A stretch of DNA of 64,000 nt from Chlorobium sp. N1 (lineage in GTDB: Bacteria > Bacteroidota > Chlorobiia > Chlorobiales > Chlorobiaceae), in assembly GCF_004332115.1 (NCBI RefSeq), contig NZ_SJPA01000002.1, forward strand, positions 62,001 to 126,000, given 5' to 3'. The notes beneath the pieces were generated by a model. The model was not told where the DNA came from. It ran no database searches and saw nothing but the letters and a program-made list of their open reading frames with translations. The position numbers and the translations under genes were made by a program. This document shows positions 9,496-21,629 of the stretch, piece by piece; the first letter of the stretch is position 1, and each line of letters begins with the position of its first letter.

Positions 9496-11721
9496 GTGCG
9501 TACCCTACTCTCACGCCTCGCCCTCATCCTCATCCTCGCCTCTTCGAGCGTGGCCATGGCCCCGCCCGAGGCCCGTGCCGGCGGCTCCATCCTCGGCCTG
9601 CCGAGCCTCGAGGAGCTCGAGAACCCCAACCCGGACCTCGCCTCCCTCGTCTACTCGGAGGACGGCGTCATCCTCCACAAGTTCTTCCTCAAGAACCGCA
9701 CGTTCGTCCCCCTGCGCTCGATTCCGATGTCGGTGCGCAACGCCCTCATCGCCACCGAGGACGTGGAATTCTACAACCACTGGGGCGTCGACATGCGCCG
9801 GCTCGTGCTCGCCATGGGCGAGAACATCGTGAAAGGCCGCACCCGCTGGCACGGTGCGAGCACCATCACCCAGCAGCTGGCCAAGAACCTCTTCCTCACG
9901 CAGGAGCGGACCGTCACGCGCAAGATGAAAGAGTTCGTCACCGCCATCGAGCTCGAAAAGACCTACACCAAGGACGAGATCCTCGCCCTCTACCTCAACA
10001 CGGTCTACTTCGGTTCCGGCGCCTACGGAGTCGAAGCCGCCGCGCGCACCTACTTCGCAAAACCGGCCAGCCAGCTGACCCTGCCGGAGAGCGCGACCCT
10101 CATCGCCACCCTGAAGAACCCGACCGCCTACAACCCGGCCAAGAACCCCGCCGGCTCCATCGGCCGGAGGAACCTGATCCTCTCGCTCATGGCGAAGGAG
10201 AAGTTCATCACCCCGGCCCGTGCTGCCGAGGCCCAGAAAGCCAAGCTGGTGCTCCACTACACCCCGGCGACCCACCACGGCGCGGCCCCCTATTTCACCG
10301 AGTACATCCGCCAGACCGTCAAGCCCGCCTCGATGCTCGGAGACGTCAACCTCTACCGCGACGGGCTCAGCATACAGACCACGCTCGACAGCCGCATGCA
10401 GAAGTATGCCGAAGAGGCGGCCAGCGAGCACCTCTCAAAGCTTCAGGCCACCTTCGACCGCTACTGGCGCTGGACCGAGCCGCTGAAGAACCAGATCATC
10501 CGCGAAAGCGACCGCTATCGTGAAATGCGCGAGGAGGACGGGCTTTCCGACGCCAGGGCCATGGCGAAGCTCAAGGCCGACAAAGCGTGGCTCGAAGGAC
10601 TCCTGCACGACAAGACGCGCATCCAGGTGGCGCTCGTGGCCATCGACCCGTCGAACGGCCACGTCAAGGCCTGGGTCGGCGGCAACCAGTTCTCGAGCGA
10701 CGACTACAAGTACCAGTTCGACCATGTCTGGCAGGCCCGCCGCCAGCCCGGCTCGACCTTCAAGCCGTTCGTCTACACCGCCGCCATCGACAAGGGCATC
10801 CCCGCCAACTTCCAGGTGCTCGACCAGCCCCTCGAGCTCAAGAGCGGAGGCGGGGTGTGGTCGCCGCGCAACTCCGACGGCTCCTCCGGCGGCTGGACCA
10901 CGCTGCGTTCGGCCATCGCGCGTTCGCTGAACCAGGTGACGGTGCGCCTGGCCTACGAACAGCTGAACACCGCGGACATCATCAGCTATGCCCGCCGGAT
11001 GGGCATCAGCTCTCCCATCCCCTCGAACCTCTCCATCGCGCTCGGCACGGCCGAGGTCTCGCCGCTTGAACTGGCCGGCGCGTTCTCGACCTTCGCCAAC
11101 AACGGCGTCTGGAACCAGCCGGTCTCGATCCTGAAGGTGGAGGACAAGAACCACCACGTGATCTCCGAATACGTGCCCAACAGCCGTTTCGCCATCGACT
11201 CCACGACCAACTTCGTGATGGTCTCGATGCTCAAGGACGTCATCAACAAAGGCACCGGCATCGCCGTGCGTGCCCGCTACGGTCTCGAAATGGAGGCCGG
11301 CGGCAAGACCGGCACCACCCAGAGCCTCCGCGACGCCTGGTTCGCCGGGTTCACCCCGCAGCTGGTGGCGGTCGTCTGGACCGGGTTCGACGACGAGCGC
11401 ATCAAGTTCACCTCCATGGAGTACGGCCAGGGCGCCCGCGCTTCGCTGCCGATCTGGGCAGGGTTCATGAAACGCTGCTACGCCGACCCGACGCTCGGCC
11501 TCGAGAACCGCTACTTCCATATTCCCGAGAACGTCATCGCCGTACCGATATCGTCGAGGACCAACCGGCCCTCCGACCTCTTCGACAGCGACGTCTATAT
11601 CGAATATTTCACCCCGAAAGGGTTCGAGTACTACCAGCAGCACCCCGACCGCGAGGAGCATGCCCAGCCGGACCCCTCGATGGACCCTCGGGCCATCCCC
11701 GCAGAACAGCCATCATTCTAA
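9496..11721 (+). CDS. Class A penicillin-binding protein (PBP1A-type glycosyltransferase/transpeptidase)
   Basis: 741 residues with a GTG start; a stop codon at 9448 precludes a longer ATG-started frame. An N-terminal hydrophobic anchor covers residues 3-22. The glycosyltransferase domain shows EDVEFYNHWG (catalytic Glu at 88) and GASTITQQLAKN (about 120-131). The transpeptidase domain has the SxxK motif STFK (Ser420), SLN (477-479) and KTG (604-606). It therefore polymerises lipid II and cross-links peptidoglycan in the periplasm. An insertion around residues 310-375 rich in charged residues separates the domains. A cytoplasmic tail is nearly absent. The next gene, guaA, starts 21 bases later. 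Confidence 0.95.
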   Translation: MRTLLSRLALILILASSSVAMAPPEARAGGSILGLPSLEELENPNPDLASLVYSEDGVILHKFFLKNRTFVPLRSIPMSVRNALIATEDVEFYNHWGVDMRRLVLAMGENIVKGRTRWHGASTITQQLAKNLFLTQERTVTRKMKEFVTAIELEKTYTKDEILALYLNTVYFGSGAYGVEAAARTYFAKPASQLTLPESATLIATLKNPTAYNPAKNPAGSIGRRNLILSLMAKEKFITPARAAEAQKAKLVLHYTPATHHGAAPYFTEYIRQTVKPASMLGDVNLYRDGLSIQTTLDSRMQKYAEEAASEHLSKLQATFDRYWRWTEPLKNQIIRESDRYREMREEDGLSDARAMAKLKADKAWLEGLLHDKTRIQVALVAIDPSNGHVKAWVGGNQFSSDDYKYQFDHVWQARRQPGSTFKPFVYTAAIDKGIPANFQVLDQPLELKSGGGVWSPRNSDGSSGGWTTLRSAIARSLNQVTVRLAYEQLNTADIISYARRMGISSPIPSNLSIALGTAEVSPLELAGAFSTFANNGVWNQPVSILKVEDKNHHVISEYVPNSRFAIDSTTNFVMVSMLKDVINKGTGIAVRARYGLEMEAGGKTGTTQSLRDAWFAGFTPQLVAVVWTGFDDERIKFTSMEYGQGARASLPIWAGFMKRCYADPTLGLENRYFHIPENVIAVPISSRTNRPSDLFDSDVYIEYFTPKGFEYYQQHPDREEHAQPDPSMDPRAIPAEQPSF

Positions 11722-11742
11722 CACAACCACAACCGCGCTCCC

Positions 11743-13284
11743 ATGCAATCTGTCCTGGTTCTCGATTTCGGATCACAATACACCCAGCTGATCGCCCGAC
11801 GCATCCGCGAACTCGGCATCTACTCCGAGATCCTCCCCTACAACACCACCCCCGAAACCATCCGGGAACACGCCCCCAAGGCGATCATCCTCTCCGGCGG
11901 GCCCACGAGCGTCTACGGCGAACAGGCCATCATGCCGCATGAGGGGATCTTCTCGCTCGGCCTCCCCGTGCTCGGCATCTGCTACGGACTGCAGGCCATC
12001 GCAAAACATTTCGGAGGGCAGGTCGAGAGCTCGTCGAAGCAGGAGTTCGGACGCGCGAAACTGATCGTCGACCACCAGGACGGCCAGGAGAGCCAGCTCT
12101 TCAGGGGGATCCCCGATTCCGACGTCTGGATGAGCCACGGCGACAAGGTCACCCGCATGCCGGAAGGGTTCCGCATCACGGCCAGCAGCGGCAACTCCGA
12201 GATGTGCGCCATCGAAAGCTCCGGGCAGAAGGCGGCCCTCAAGGTCTTCGGCCTGCAGTTCCACCCCGAGGTCCAGCACTCGCTCTACGGCAAGCAGCTC
12301 CTCTCGAACTTCCTCATCGACATCGCCGGCATCAGGCCCGACTGGTCGTCGAAAGGGTTCATCGAGCACCAGATCGAGGATATCCGACAGAAAGCCGGTG
12401 ACTCCACGGTCATCTGCGGCATCAGCGGAGGGGTCGACTCCACCGTCGCGGCCGTGCTCGTCAGCCGAGCCATCGGCAAACAGCTCCACTGCGTCTTCGT
12501 CGACAACGGCCTGCTCCGCAAGAACGAGGCGAAGAAGGTGATGGAGTTCCTCAGGCCCCTCGGACTCAAAATCACCCTCGCCGACTCCTCCGACCTCTTC
12601 CTGAGGCGGCTCAAGGGGGTCGCATCCCCCGAGAAGAAGCGCAAGATCATCGGGCGCACCTTCATCCGGGTCTTCGAAGAGAACATCCACGAGGAGAAGT
12701 TCCTCGTCCAGGGCACCCTCTACCCCGACGTGATCGAGAGCGTGAGCGTGGGAGGTCCTTCCGAAACGATCAAGTCGCACCACAACGTCGGCGGCCTGCC
12801 GAAACGCATGAAGCTCAAGCTGATCGAGCCGCTGCGCGAACTCTTCAAGGACGAGGTCCGCGCCGTCGGCCGCGAACTCGGCATCCCCGAAGAGATCCTC
12901 ATGCGCCACCCCTTCCCGGGCCCGGGACTCGCCGTCAGGGTGCTCGGATCGCTGACGCAGGAACGGCTCGACATCCTGCGCGAAGCCGACGAGATCTACA
13001 TCGACGAGCTGAAGTCGAGCGGGCTCTACCAGCAGGTATGGCAGGCCTTCTCGGTCCTGCTTCCCGTGCAGTCGGTCGGCGTGATGGGCGACAAGCGCAC
13101 CTACGAGAATGTGCTGGCGCTGCGCGCCGTCGAGTCCACCGACGGGATGACGGCCGACTGGGCGCACCTCCCCCACGAGTTCCTCGGCAAGGTCTCAAAC
13201 CGCATCATCAACGAGGTCCGCGGCGTCAACCGCGTCGCCTACGACATCTCATCCAAGCCCCCTGCCACGATCGAGTGGGAATGA
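11743..13284 (+). CDS. guaA: GMP synthase (glutamine-hydrolysing)
   Basis: 513 residues. It converts XMP to GMP using glutamine and ATP. The class I amidotransferase domain has nucleophile Cys80 in GICYGLQ and the His-Glu pair in FHPEV (about 171-175). The ATP-pyrophosphatase domain begins with the P-loop SGGVDST (about 226-232). The C-terminal dimerisation domain ends in the family-typical PPATIEWE. All key residues are present. The stop codon overlaps the start of the TSUP gene (ATGA at 13281-13284), so the downstream gene is probably translationally coupled. Confidence 0.98.
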   Translation: MQSVLVLDFGSQYTQLIARRIRELGIYSEILPYNTTPETIREHAPKAIILSGGPTSVYGEQAIMPHEGIFSLGLPVLGICYGLQAIAKHFGGQVESSSKQEFGRAKLIVDHQDGQESQLFRGIPDSDVWMSHGDKVTRMPEGFRITASSGNSEMCAIESSGQKAALKVFGLQFHPEVQHSLYGKQLLSNFLIDIAGIRPDWSSKGFIEHQIEDIRQKAGDSTVICGISGGVDSTVAAVLVSRAIGKQLHCVFVDNGLLRKNEAKKVMEFLRPLGLKITLADSSDLFLRRLKGVASPEKKRKIIGRTFIRVFEENIHEEKFLVQGTLYPDVIESVSVGGPSETIKSHHNVGGLPKRMKLKLIEPLRELFKDEVRAVGRELGIPEEILMRHPFPGPGLAVRVLGSLTQERLDILREADEIYIDELKSSGLYQQVWQAFSVLLPVQSVGVMGDKRTYENVLALRAVESTDGMTADWAHLPHEFLGKVSNRIINEVRGVNRVAYDISSKPPATIEWE

Positions 13285-14078
13285 GCAGCATGCAGCAAAA
13301 GAGTGCATACGGGTTTCTTGCCGGCGCCCTCATTGGAACACTGGGCGGCCTTATCGGACTGGGTGGAGCTGAGTTCCGCCTGCCGCTTCTGATCGGCCTC
13401 TTTGGCTTTCCGGCACTGGAAGCGGTGATTCTCAACAAGGCGATGAGCCTGGTTGTCGTAGCATCGGCACTGCCGTTCAGGGCAGGCACCATCTCCTGGA
13501 GCCTGCTTGCCGACAACTCGCAGATTGTCATAAACCTGCTTGCAGGCAGCCTTCTTGGGGCGTGGACAGGTGCCGGATGGGCAACAGAGCTTCGTTCAAA
13601 AGGGCTATACAACATCATCGCCACCCTGCTTGTCGCCATCGCAGCCGTAATGCTCGCTAGCCACTTGGTGGACGGTGCCGGCAGTGCTCTGCTGGAGGAC
13701 CCCGTTCTGCTGGCAATCAGCGGGGCGGTTGCGGGTTTCGCCATCGGCGTTATTGCCGCCCTGCTCGGTGTTGCCGGTGGAGAGCTGCTTATCCCGACGC
13801 TCGTGATCCTGTTCGGCACTGACATCAAGCTGGCCGGCAGCCTTTCGCTTGCCATCAGCCTGCCGACCATGCTGGTCAGCTTCACCCGCTACAGCCGTGA
13901 CCGGAGTTTCTCGGTACTGGGAGCCAATAAGCCATTTCTCTTCAGCATGGCAGCAGGCTCACTCGGTGGCACATGGATAGGAGGCCGCCTGCTCGGGGTC
14001 GTGTCTGAAACCATACTGATCCCGATGCTCGTCCTGCTCCTGCTTCTGTCCGCATTCAAGGTTTGGAAACACCAGTAA
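13281..14078 (+). CDS. TSUP (TauE/SafE) family sulfite/anion permease-like membrane protein
   Basis: 265 residues from the ATG overlapping the guaA stop; another in-frame ATG at 13290 is possible. The protein has about eight hydrophobic segments in two homologous halves, each opening with a glycine-rich GxLGGLxGxGG-like turn ([14 protein letters not shown] near residue 20; [15 protein letters not shown] near 160). That is the TSUP pattern. Members export sulfite, sulfoacetate or other small anions; the substrate here is unknown, though sulfur anions would suit a sulfide-oxidising phototroph. Wobble positions contain visibly more A/T than in the flanking guaA and serB, a hint of separate ancestry. 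Confidence 0.85.
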   Translation: MSSMQQKSAYGFLAGALIGTLGGLIGLGGAEFRLPLLIGLFGFPALEAVILNKAMSLVVVASALPFRAGTISWSLLADNSQIVINLLAGSLLGAWTGAGWATELRSKGLYNIIATLLVAIAAVMLASHLVDGAGSALLEDPVLLAISGAVAGFAIGVIAALLGVAGGELLIPTLVILFGTDIKLAGSLSLAISLPTMLVSFTRYSRDRSFSVLGANKPFLFSMAAGSLGGTWIGGRLLGVVSETILIPMLVLLLLLSAFKVWKHQ

Positions 14079-14129
14079 AGAGCTGCATCAGGAACCTGTC
14101 ATTGCACAGATTATTGTACCGTTGAAGGA

Positions 14130-15353
14130 ATGAAAGAACTCCTCCTCATAAACATCTCAGGCCCGGACCGTCCGGGACTGACCGCATCCGTCACCTCGGT
14201 CCTCGGCGCCCACCTCGTCCCCGTGCTCGACATCGGCCAGGCGGTCATCCACAACCACCTCTCGCTCGGCATGCTGGTGGAGATCCCCGCAGGATCCGAC
14301 TCGTCGGCCCTCATGAAGGATCTGCTCTTCAAGGCCCATACGCTCGAGCTCCAGCTCACCTTCACGCCGGTCACCGAGAACGAATACGGCCGCTGGGTCG
14401 AGGAGCAGGGAAAGTCCCGCCACCTGCTCTCGCTGCTCGCCCGCCGCATCACGGCAGCACACCTCGCACGGGTCACCGCCACCGTCTCCTCGCACGGGCT
14501 GAACATCGACACCATCAACCGCCTCTCGGGACGCGTTCCGCTGGGGATCGGCGAAGAAGCCGACCGGACCAAAGCCTGCGTGGAGTTCTCGGTGCGCGGC
14601 ACCCTGAAGGATGAGGCCGGCTTCCGCGAAGAGCTGCTCGCGATCACCGACAGCCTCGGCATCGACATCGCCTTCCAGGAGGACAACATCTTCCGGCGCA
14701 ACCGCCGGCTCGTGGTCTTCGACATGGACTCGACCGTCATCACCTCCGAGGTGATCGACGAGCTCGCCCTCGAAGCCGGGGCGGGAGCCGAAGTGTCGGC
14801 AGTCACCGAACGGGCGATGCGCGGAGAGCTGGACTTCTCGGAAAGCCTGAGGGAGCGCGTTTCGAAACTTGCCGGCCTTGAGGAGAGCGTGCTCGAAAAG
14901 GTCGCAGGACGCCTCCAGCTCACCGAAGGGGCCGAAACCCTCTTCCGGAGCCTTCACAGCCTCGGCTTCAAGACCGCAATCCTCTCCGGCGGGTTCAGCT
15001 ACTTCGGCCGCTACCTGCAGAAAAAGCTCAACGTCGACTACGTTTACGCCAACGAGCTGGAGATCGAGAACGGAAGGCTGACGGGAAAGGTGACGGGAAC
15101 GGTGGTCGACGGAAAGCGCAAGGCCGAGCTGCTCGAGGAGATCGCCCGGAGGGAGAACATCCGGCTCGAGCAGACGATCGCCGTCGGCGACGGGGCCAAC
15201 GACCTGCCGATGCTCTCGAAAGCAGGACTCGGCATCGCCTTCCGCGCCAAGCCGATCGTGCGCGAAAGCGCCCGCCAGGCCATCTCCACCCTCGGCCTCG
15301 ACGCCATCCTCTACCTCATGGGGTTCCGCGACCGCGACGGCCACGGGATTTGA
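14130..15353 (+). CDS. serB: Phosphoserine phosphatase with N-terminal ACT domains
   Basis: 407 residues. It catalyses the last step of serine synthesis, phosphoserine to serine. Residues 1-180 contain two ACT-type regulatory domains (first starts LLINISGPDRPGLTASVT). The HAD catalytic domain follows with the nucleophile motif DMDST (Asp198, Asp200), the motif II Ser in ILSGGFSYF, and motif III/IV Lys and GDGANDLPML. Length matches the long SerB form with two ACT domains. GAAGGA lies 3-8 bases before the ATG. It stands alone, 51 bases after the TSUP gene. Confidence 0.96.
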   Translation: MKELLLINISGPDRPGLTASVTSVLGAHLVPVLDIGQAVIHNHLSLGMLVEIPAGSDSSALMKDLLFKAHTLELQLTFTPVTENEYGRWVEEQGKSRHLLSLLARRITAAHLARVTATVSSHGLNIDTINRLSGRVPLGIGEEADRTKACVEFSVRGTLKDEAGFREELLAITDSLGIDIAFQEDNIFRRNRRLVVFDMDSTVITSEVIDELALEAGAGAEVSAVTERAMRGELDFSESLRERVSKLAGLEESVLEKVAGRLQLTEGAETLFRSLHSLGFKTAILSGGFSYFGRYLQKKLNVDYVYANELEIENGRLTGKVTGTVVDGKRKAELLEEIARRENIRLEQTIAVGDGANDLPMLSKAGLGIAFRAKPIVRESARQAISTLGLDAILYLMGFRDRDGHGI

Positions 15354-15385
15354 CCCCGCAGCCAGGCGTAACCGACCTTAGGGGT

Positions 15386-16336
15386 TCACCCGGGTTGTAA
15401 GAGAGCCGAGACCGCCTTGCCGCCCCTGAGGATCATAAACAGCCGGGCGGCATAGAGCATGGAAAAGAGTGCCAGCAGTTCCTCGAACACCTCGCTGTGC
15501 CCGCGGAACGACGAAGCCGCCATAACGAAAAGGAGCAGAGCAAAACTTGGCGGCGGCAACAGAAGCCGCAGCAAAAGCGATGATGGCCTGGCCGGGAACA
15601 GCCACAGCGCAAAGGCGACCGCAGCCGCACTCATGCCGACCATCGGATAGAGATAGACGAAAAGCGGGTTGAAAAAGTTGTGCAGGGTCGTCTCATGCTG
15701 GTAGTTGTACTCTGCGAACACCCCGGACGATTCCCATCCGAAGAAACGCTGGCCCCAGCTCATCTCTTCACCGAACAGCACCACAAAAACCAGACCGAGC
15801 AGGAAAAGGAACAGTCGCAACCGGCCATGAACGCCGCTTGCCGAGGGGTGGCGCCCGAGCACGGCACAGCTGGCCCATGCCGTAGCACCTGCTATCAGAA
15901 AGCCGAACGAGCTGAGGTTCTCGAGCATGCCCTCGTGGCTCGGCTCGCCGAGCGCAAGAACAAACAGATGCATCGCTACGGCAGGGACCGTGGCGAAGAC
16001 AAACAGCACCCCCGCCGCCCCATCCGAAAGGAAATCGTCACCCGAAAGAAAAGCCCGGAGCGCGCGGGTATCCACAAATTTGCGAAGAACCCCGGCCATG
16101 AGGGACGGAAGGGGGGTCAAAACGACAATCCCGCCAAGGCAGAGCATTGCGGCCATGCCGGCAACAGCCTGGCGAACCGCATTGATGCCCCCTGCCTCGA
16201 GCTTATGATCCACAGAGAGATGGGCTTCGGCGAAGCGAACCGAAAATGCGACGACATCGGAATAGGCGACCAGGATCAGGAGCGAGCATACGATCGCAAG
16301 CAATCCGGCAACCCTCTGGACAAAGCGGTACTTCAT
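15386..16336 (-). CDS. Polytopic membrane protein of unknown function
   Basis: 316 residues from ATG 16336, with GGAAAAA upstream as a weak ribosome site. Seven or eight hydrophobic helices can be drawn (about 9-29, 58-78, 107-130, 143-163, 176-195, 230-250, 258-278, 290-305). A conserved-looking GEEMSWGQRFFGWESSG segment follows helix 5, with a charged Glu-Glu pair next to the membrane, and an HETTLHNFFNPLF stretch precedes helix 6. I do not recognise a named family. It lies 32 bases downstream of the ferredoxin-like gene in the same direction, so it may share that transcript. Wobble positions are less GC-biased than in neighbours. Confidence 0.7.
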   Translation of the reverse strand: MKYRFVQRVAGLLAIVCSLLILVAYSDVVAFSVRFAEAHLSVDHKLEAGGINAVRQAVAGMAAMLCLGGIVVLTPLPSLMAGVLRKFVDTRALRAFLSGDDFLSDGAAGVLFVFATVPAVAMHLFVLALGEPSHEGMLENLSSFGFLIAGATAWASCAVLGRHPSASGVHGRLRLFLFLLGLVFVVLFGEEMSWGQRFFGWESSGVFAEYNYQHETTLHNFFNPLFVYLYPMVGMSAAAVAFALWLFPARPSSLLLRLLLPPPSFALLLFVMAASSFRGHSEVFEELLALFSMLYAARLFMILRGGKAVSALLQPG

Positions 16337-16368
16337 TGTGATTTTTCCGGTTGGGAAGAAGGGTGCAC

Positions 16369-16896
16369 TCAGTCCAGATACTCCACGTACTTCTCGAAAT
16401 CCGCCTTGTCGGGGAGCGTGATCGCCCCCGACGTGCAGATGGGCACGCAGCGCGTGCAGAGCACCAGGCAGTTGTAGGGGTTGCGGACGACCAGCTTCGG
16501 GCGGTGGATGCCGGTGGGGTCCGGCTCGCCCGCCTCGAACACCCCGGGCTTGCAGAGCACCTTGCAGTCGCCGCAGCCGTTGCAGAGCTCCGGCTTGATG
16601 GTCGGGTACCAGGGGATCTCCTCCCGGGGAACGGTGAGCCGCTTCCTGCGTTTCACTGGCGCCGCGGCGGGGACCGTCCCGGGTTTCGGGGGGCATGCGG
16701 GCGCCGAAAGCGCGGCTTTTGCGGCCGCTTCCGCCGCCTCAAGCGCGGAGACGGACGGGGGAGCGGCCGCCTCCTCGTCGAACCCGCCCATGGAGCGGGA
16801 TTTCAGGATGAGGCGCAGCGATCGGACCGGCCGAAAAAGACATCCGTCGCAGGAGGGTTTTTCACATCTTCCGAAATAACAGTCGAGTATCTGCAT
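16369..16896 (-). CDS. Ferredoxin-like 2x[4Fe-4S] protein with extra N-terminal Cys motif
   Basis: 175 residues. The C-terminal 80 residues bind two [4Fe-4S] clusters: Cys105, 108, 111, 115 (CxxCxxCxxxC) and Cys143, 147, 150, 154 (CxxxCxxCxxxC, with three instead of two residues after the first Cys). The second spacing is characteristic of a ferredoxin subfamily recognised by its EEIPWYPTI lead-in. The N-terminus adds a separate Cys group (6, 11, 16, 19) and an Ala/Pro-rich linker (residues 40-80), not seen in the neighbour. It is probably a cytoplasmic electron carrier. Its paralogue is immediately upstream, 7 bases away, indicating tandem duplication and co-transcription. Confidence 0.85.
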   Translation of the reverse strand: MQILDCYFGRCEKPSCDGCLFRPVRSLRLILKSRSMGGFDEEAAAPPSVSALEAAEAAAKAALSAPACPPKPGTVPAAAPVKRRKRLTVPREEIPWYPTIKPELCNGCGDCKVLCKPGVFEAGEPDPTGIHRPKLVVRNPYNCLVLCTRCVPICTSGAITLPDKADFEKYVEYLD

Positions 16897-16903
16897 ACAA
16901 GAG

Positions 16904-17194
16904 TCAGTTCACGAGTTCCACGAAGTGCTCGAAATCGGCTGCTTCAGGCAGCGTGATCGCACCGGAGGGACAGCGCGGCACGCAGCGGGTGCAGAGCACC
17001 ACGCAGTTGAAGGGGTTGGCGACCGTCATCTTCGGCCTGCCGGCTCCGGCGGCCGGAGCGGGAGCGAAGACTCCCGGCCGGCAGAGCGACTCGCACTCCC
17101 CGCATCCGTTGCAAAGCTCCGCATCGATCACGGGAAACCATGCGATCTCCTCGCGGGGAGCCGTAAGGCGTTTCTTCTGTCTGGGTGTGCTCAT
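16904..17194 (-). CDS. Ferredoxin-like 2x[4Fe-4S] protein (short paralogue)
   Basis: 96 residues from ATG 17194; longer in-frame starts give no conserved sequence. Cluster ligands are Cys28, 31, 34, 38 and Cys64, 68, 71, 75, with the same CxxxCxxCxxxC second cluster as the downstream paralogue. The two proteins align almost end to end from [12 protein letters not shown] / [12 protein letters not shown] to the C-terminus. The likely role is soluble low-potential electron transfer; the partner is unknown. A terminator lies upstream between this gene and the disulfide reductase, so the ferredoxin pair probably has its own promoter within 17195-17229 or depends on read-through. Confidence 0.88.
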   Translation of the reverse strand: MSTPRQKKRLTAPREEIAWFPVIDAELCNGCGECESLCRPGVFAPAPAAGAGRPKMTVANPFNCVVLCTRCVPRCPSGAITLPEAADFEHFVELVN

Positions 17195-17229
17195 TGGTTC
17201 ACTCTCTTCTTCGTTCGGCCCGGGGCCTG

Positions 17230-17280
17230 AAAAACGACGCCCTCCGCACTCCTGCACGGGCGGCAGGAACTGCGGAGGGC
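17230..17280 (-). terminator. Terminator of the disulfide-reductase gene
   Basis: Ten-base arms GCCCTCCGCA (17239-17248) and TGCGGAGGGC (17271-17280) with an inner stem, followed leftward by five T residues (17234-17230). It lies 25 bases past the stop of the reductase gene. Confidence 0.85.
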
Positions 17281-17305
17281 CGTCGGGTGTCTGCGGCCGG
17301 AGCCC

Positions 17306-18694
17306 TCAGCCGTTCTTCTCGGTGCAGGGAGCGAGGTGGCGGAGCTTGATCTCCACGGCCTCGGCAGCCTTGAGCAGCGGGTAGCCGGTGGGAGGCCCGG
17401 TGAGCAGCGGATGGGTGCCGAACTGCATGGTGAGCAGCTCGTTGATGGTCAGCTTGCTCTCGATGACGACGCCGAGGACGTTGATCAGCTCGCCGGCGCT
17501 CACGCCTCCCGTAACCGCACCGCCGAGCACCAGGCCGGACTCGCGGTTGACGATGAGCTTGACGAACTGCGCGGCCGTGCCTGGCATGGTCTTCGGATGC
17601 TTGTCGATGCCCTCGAACCCGGCGGAGACCACGTCGAAGCCGCGCTCACGGGCAAGGGCCTCCGTCACGCCGGCGGCGGCGAAGGTGATGCCGCCGATCG
17701 AGGTGGAGAAGATCGCGATCGTGCCGCCGAAGGTGCGCAGGCGGGAGAGGCCGAAGAGGTTCATGCCGGCGATGCGTGCCTCCGAGACCGCCGTCGAGGC
17801 GAGCATGAGGCCCTTGACGATGCGCGTGATGAAGGAGAACTTCTCGGCACAGTCGCCGACGGCGAAGATGTCCTTGTCCTCGGTACGCATGTACTCGTCC
17901 ACCCTGATGGCGCCGAGTTCATTGAGCTTGATGCCGGCCTTCTCGGCAAGCGCCACGTTCGGGGCGTACCCCATGGCGAGGATGACGGCGTCGGCCTCGA
18001 TCGAGTCGCCGCTCTCGAGCAGCACCTTGCTCACCCGGCCGTCCCGGCCGGCGAGCTCCTGTACCTTCTCGCCGGTACGGAGCACGACGCCGCGCTCCTT
18101 GAGGATCCCTTCGGCCTTCAGCGACAGGTCGCTGTCGAAGGCGAGGCTGAGCACGTGCGGCAGGACTTCGACGAGCGTGATCTCCTTGCCCTTCTTCATA
18201 AGCTCGTCGGCCATCTCGACGCCGATGAAGCCGCCGCCGATGATGACGACCTTGTGGCACGACTCCAGTTTTTCACGCACGCCGGCAAGATAGTCGCGAT
18301 CCTTCGGGATGGTGAAGACGTTCTGGAGATCGCGTCCCTTCAGCCAGCCCGGCACCCTCGGCTGCGAACCGGTGGCGATGACCAGCTTGTCGAAGGAGAT
18401 CTCCACACCGCCAGCGGTCGTTGCGCTCTTGGCCTGGCGGTCGATCGAAACCACCTCGTCGATGAGAAGCTCGACGCCGGCACCCTCGATATGCGCATTG
18501 GGTATCACGTTCTGCTCGATCCCCTGCAGGGTGCCGAATACGTACGGAATGCCGCACGGCACGACCGCCTGCGGCTCCCGGCGCACGACGAGAAAACTTT
18601 TTCCGGCATAGAAGGCCTTGCCGGTCGTGGCTGCGGCGATTCCCGCCGCGCTTCCGCCGATTACGAGTACATCAACCTGCTTCTGCATCATCAT
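17306..18694 (-). CDS. Pyridine nucleotide-disulfide oxidoreductase (NADH oxidase / CoA-disulfide reductase type)
   Basis: 462 residues. The N-terminal FAD fold IGGSAAGIAAA (12-22) and the NAD(P)H fold VVIIGGGFIGVEMADEL (about 150-166) are clear, with the FAD closing motif DIFAVGDCAE (about 282-291). A single redox-type Cys47 in VVPCGIPYVFG replaces the usual CxxxxC pair. This single-Cys arrangement is known for NADH oxidases, CoA-disulfide reductases and NADPH-dependent persulfide reductases, in which Cys cycles through a sulfenic acid or mixed disulfide. Which of these acts here is unknown. Three consecutive ATGs at 18694-18686 make the exact start uncertain. Confidence 0.9.
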   Translation of the reverse strand: MMMQKQVDVLVIGGSAAGIAAATTGKAFYAGKSFLVVRREPQAVVPCGIPYVFGTLQGIEQNVIPNAHIEGAGVELLIDEVVSIDRQAKSATTAGGVEISFDKLVIATGSQPRVPGWLKGRDLQNVFTIPKDRDYLAGVREKLESCHKVVIIGGGFIGVEMADELMKKGKEITLVEVLPHVLSLAFDSDLSLKAEGILKERGVVLRTGEKVQELAGRDGRVSKVLLESGDSIEADAVILAMGYAPNVALAEKAGIKLNELGAIRVDEYMRTEDKDIFAVGDCAEKFSFITRIVKGLMLASTAVSEARIAGMNLFGLSRLRTFGGTIAIFSTSIGGITFAAAGVTEALARERGFDVVSAGFEGIDKHPKTMPGTAAQFVKLIVNRESGLVLGGAVTGGVSAGELINVLGVVIESKLTINELLTMQFGTHPLLTGPPTGYPLLKAAEAVEIKLRHLAPCTEKNG

Positions 18695-18718
18695 CCCTGT
18701 TTTTGATTTAGTGAGTCG

Positions 18719-21379
<2,661 letters not shown>

Positions 21380-21440
21380 GGCGGAACTGAATCTGGTTTC
21401 TGTAGGGCCGGAATGCGCACGAAAGCGGCTCTTTCGGCCA

Positions 21441-21473
21441 CAAAATTAACCTTTTTTCGTCCTTGATGCCAAC
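21441..21473 (-). promoter_or_regulatory. Putative Bacteroidetes-type promoter for alaS
   Basis: Leftward, GTTG (21473-21470) is followed after 21 bases by TAATTTTG (21448-21441), which fits TAnnTTTG. The alaS ATG is 61 bases downstream. The -33 element is imperfect. Confidence 0.4.
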
Positions 21474-21492
21474 TAATTATGCATTGTTTTTC

Positions 21493-21542
21493 ACTCTCGG
21501 AACCCGCAGGTTCCCGCCCGGAACCTGCCCGATCGAGAGAGT
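21493..21542. repeat. Nested inverted repeat upstream of the small Cys-rich gene
   Basis: An inner perfect 9-base-pair stem GCAGGTTCC (21506-21514) / GGAACCTGC (21520-21528) with a five-base loop, inside an outer partial stem CTCTCG (21494-21499) / CGAGAG (21534-21539). It lies between the divergent alaS and Cys-rich genes. No T-run follows on either side, so an operator or RNA leader is more likely than a terminator. Confidence 0.6.
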
Positions 21543-21629
21543 CCTCGCCTTAGCGCAAAAAGCGTTATATTTCCTGATGCCCCCCGAGCGGGGCCGCACG
21601 CACCAGAGAACCACAAAGGGAGAAGCGCC

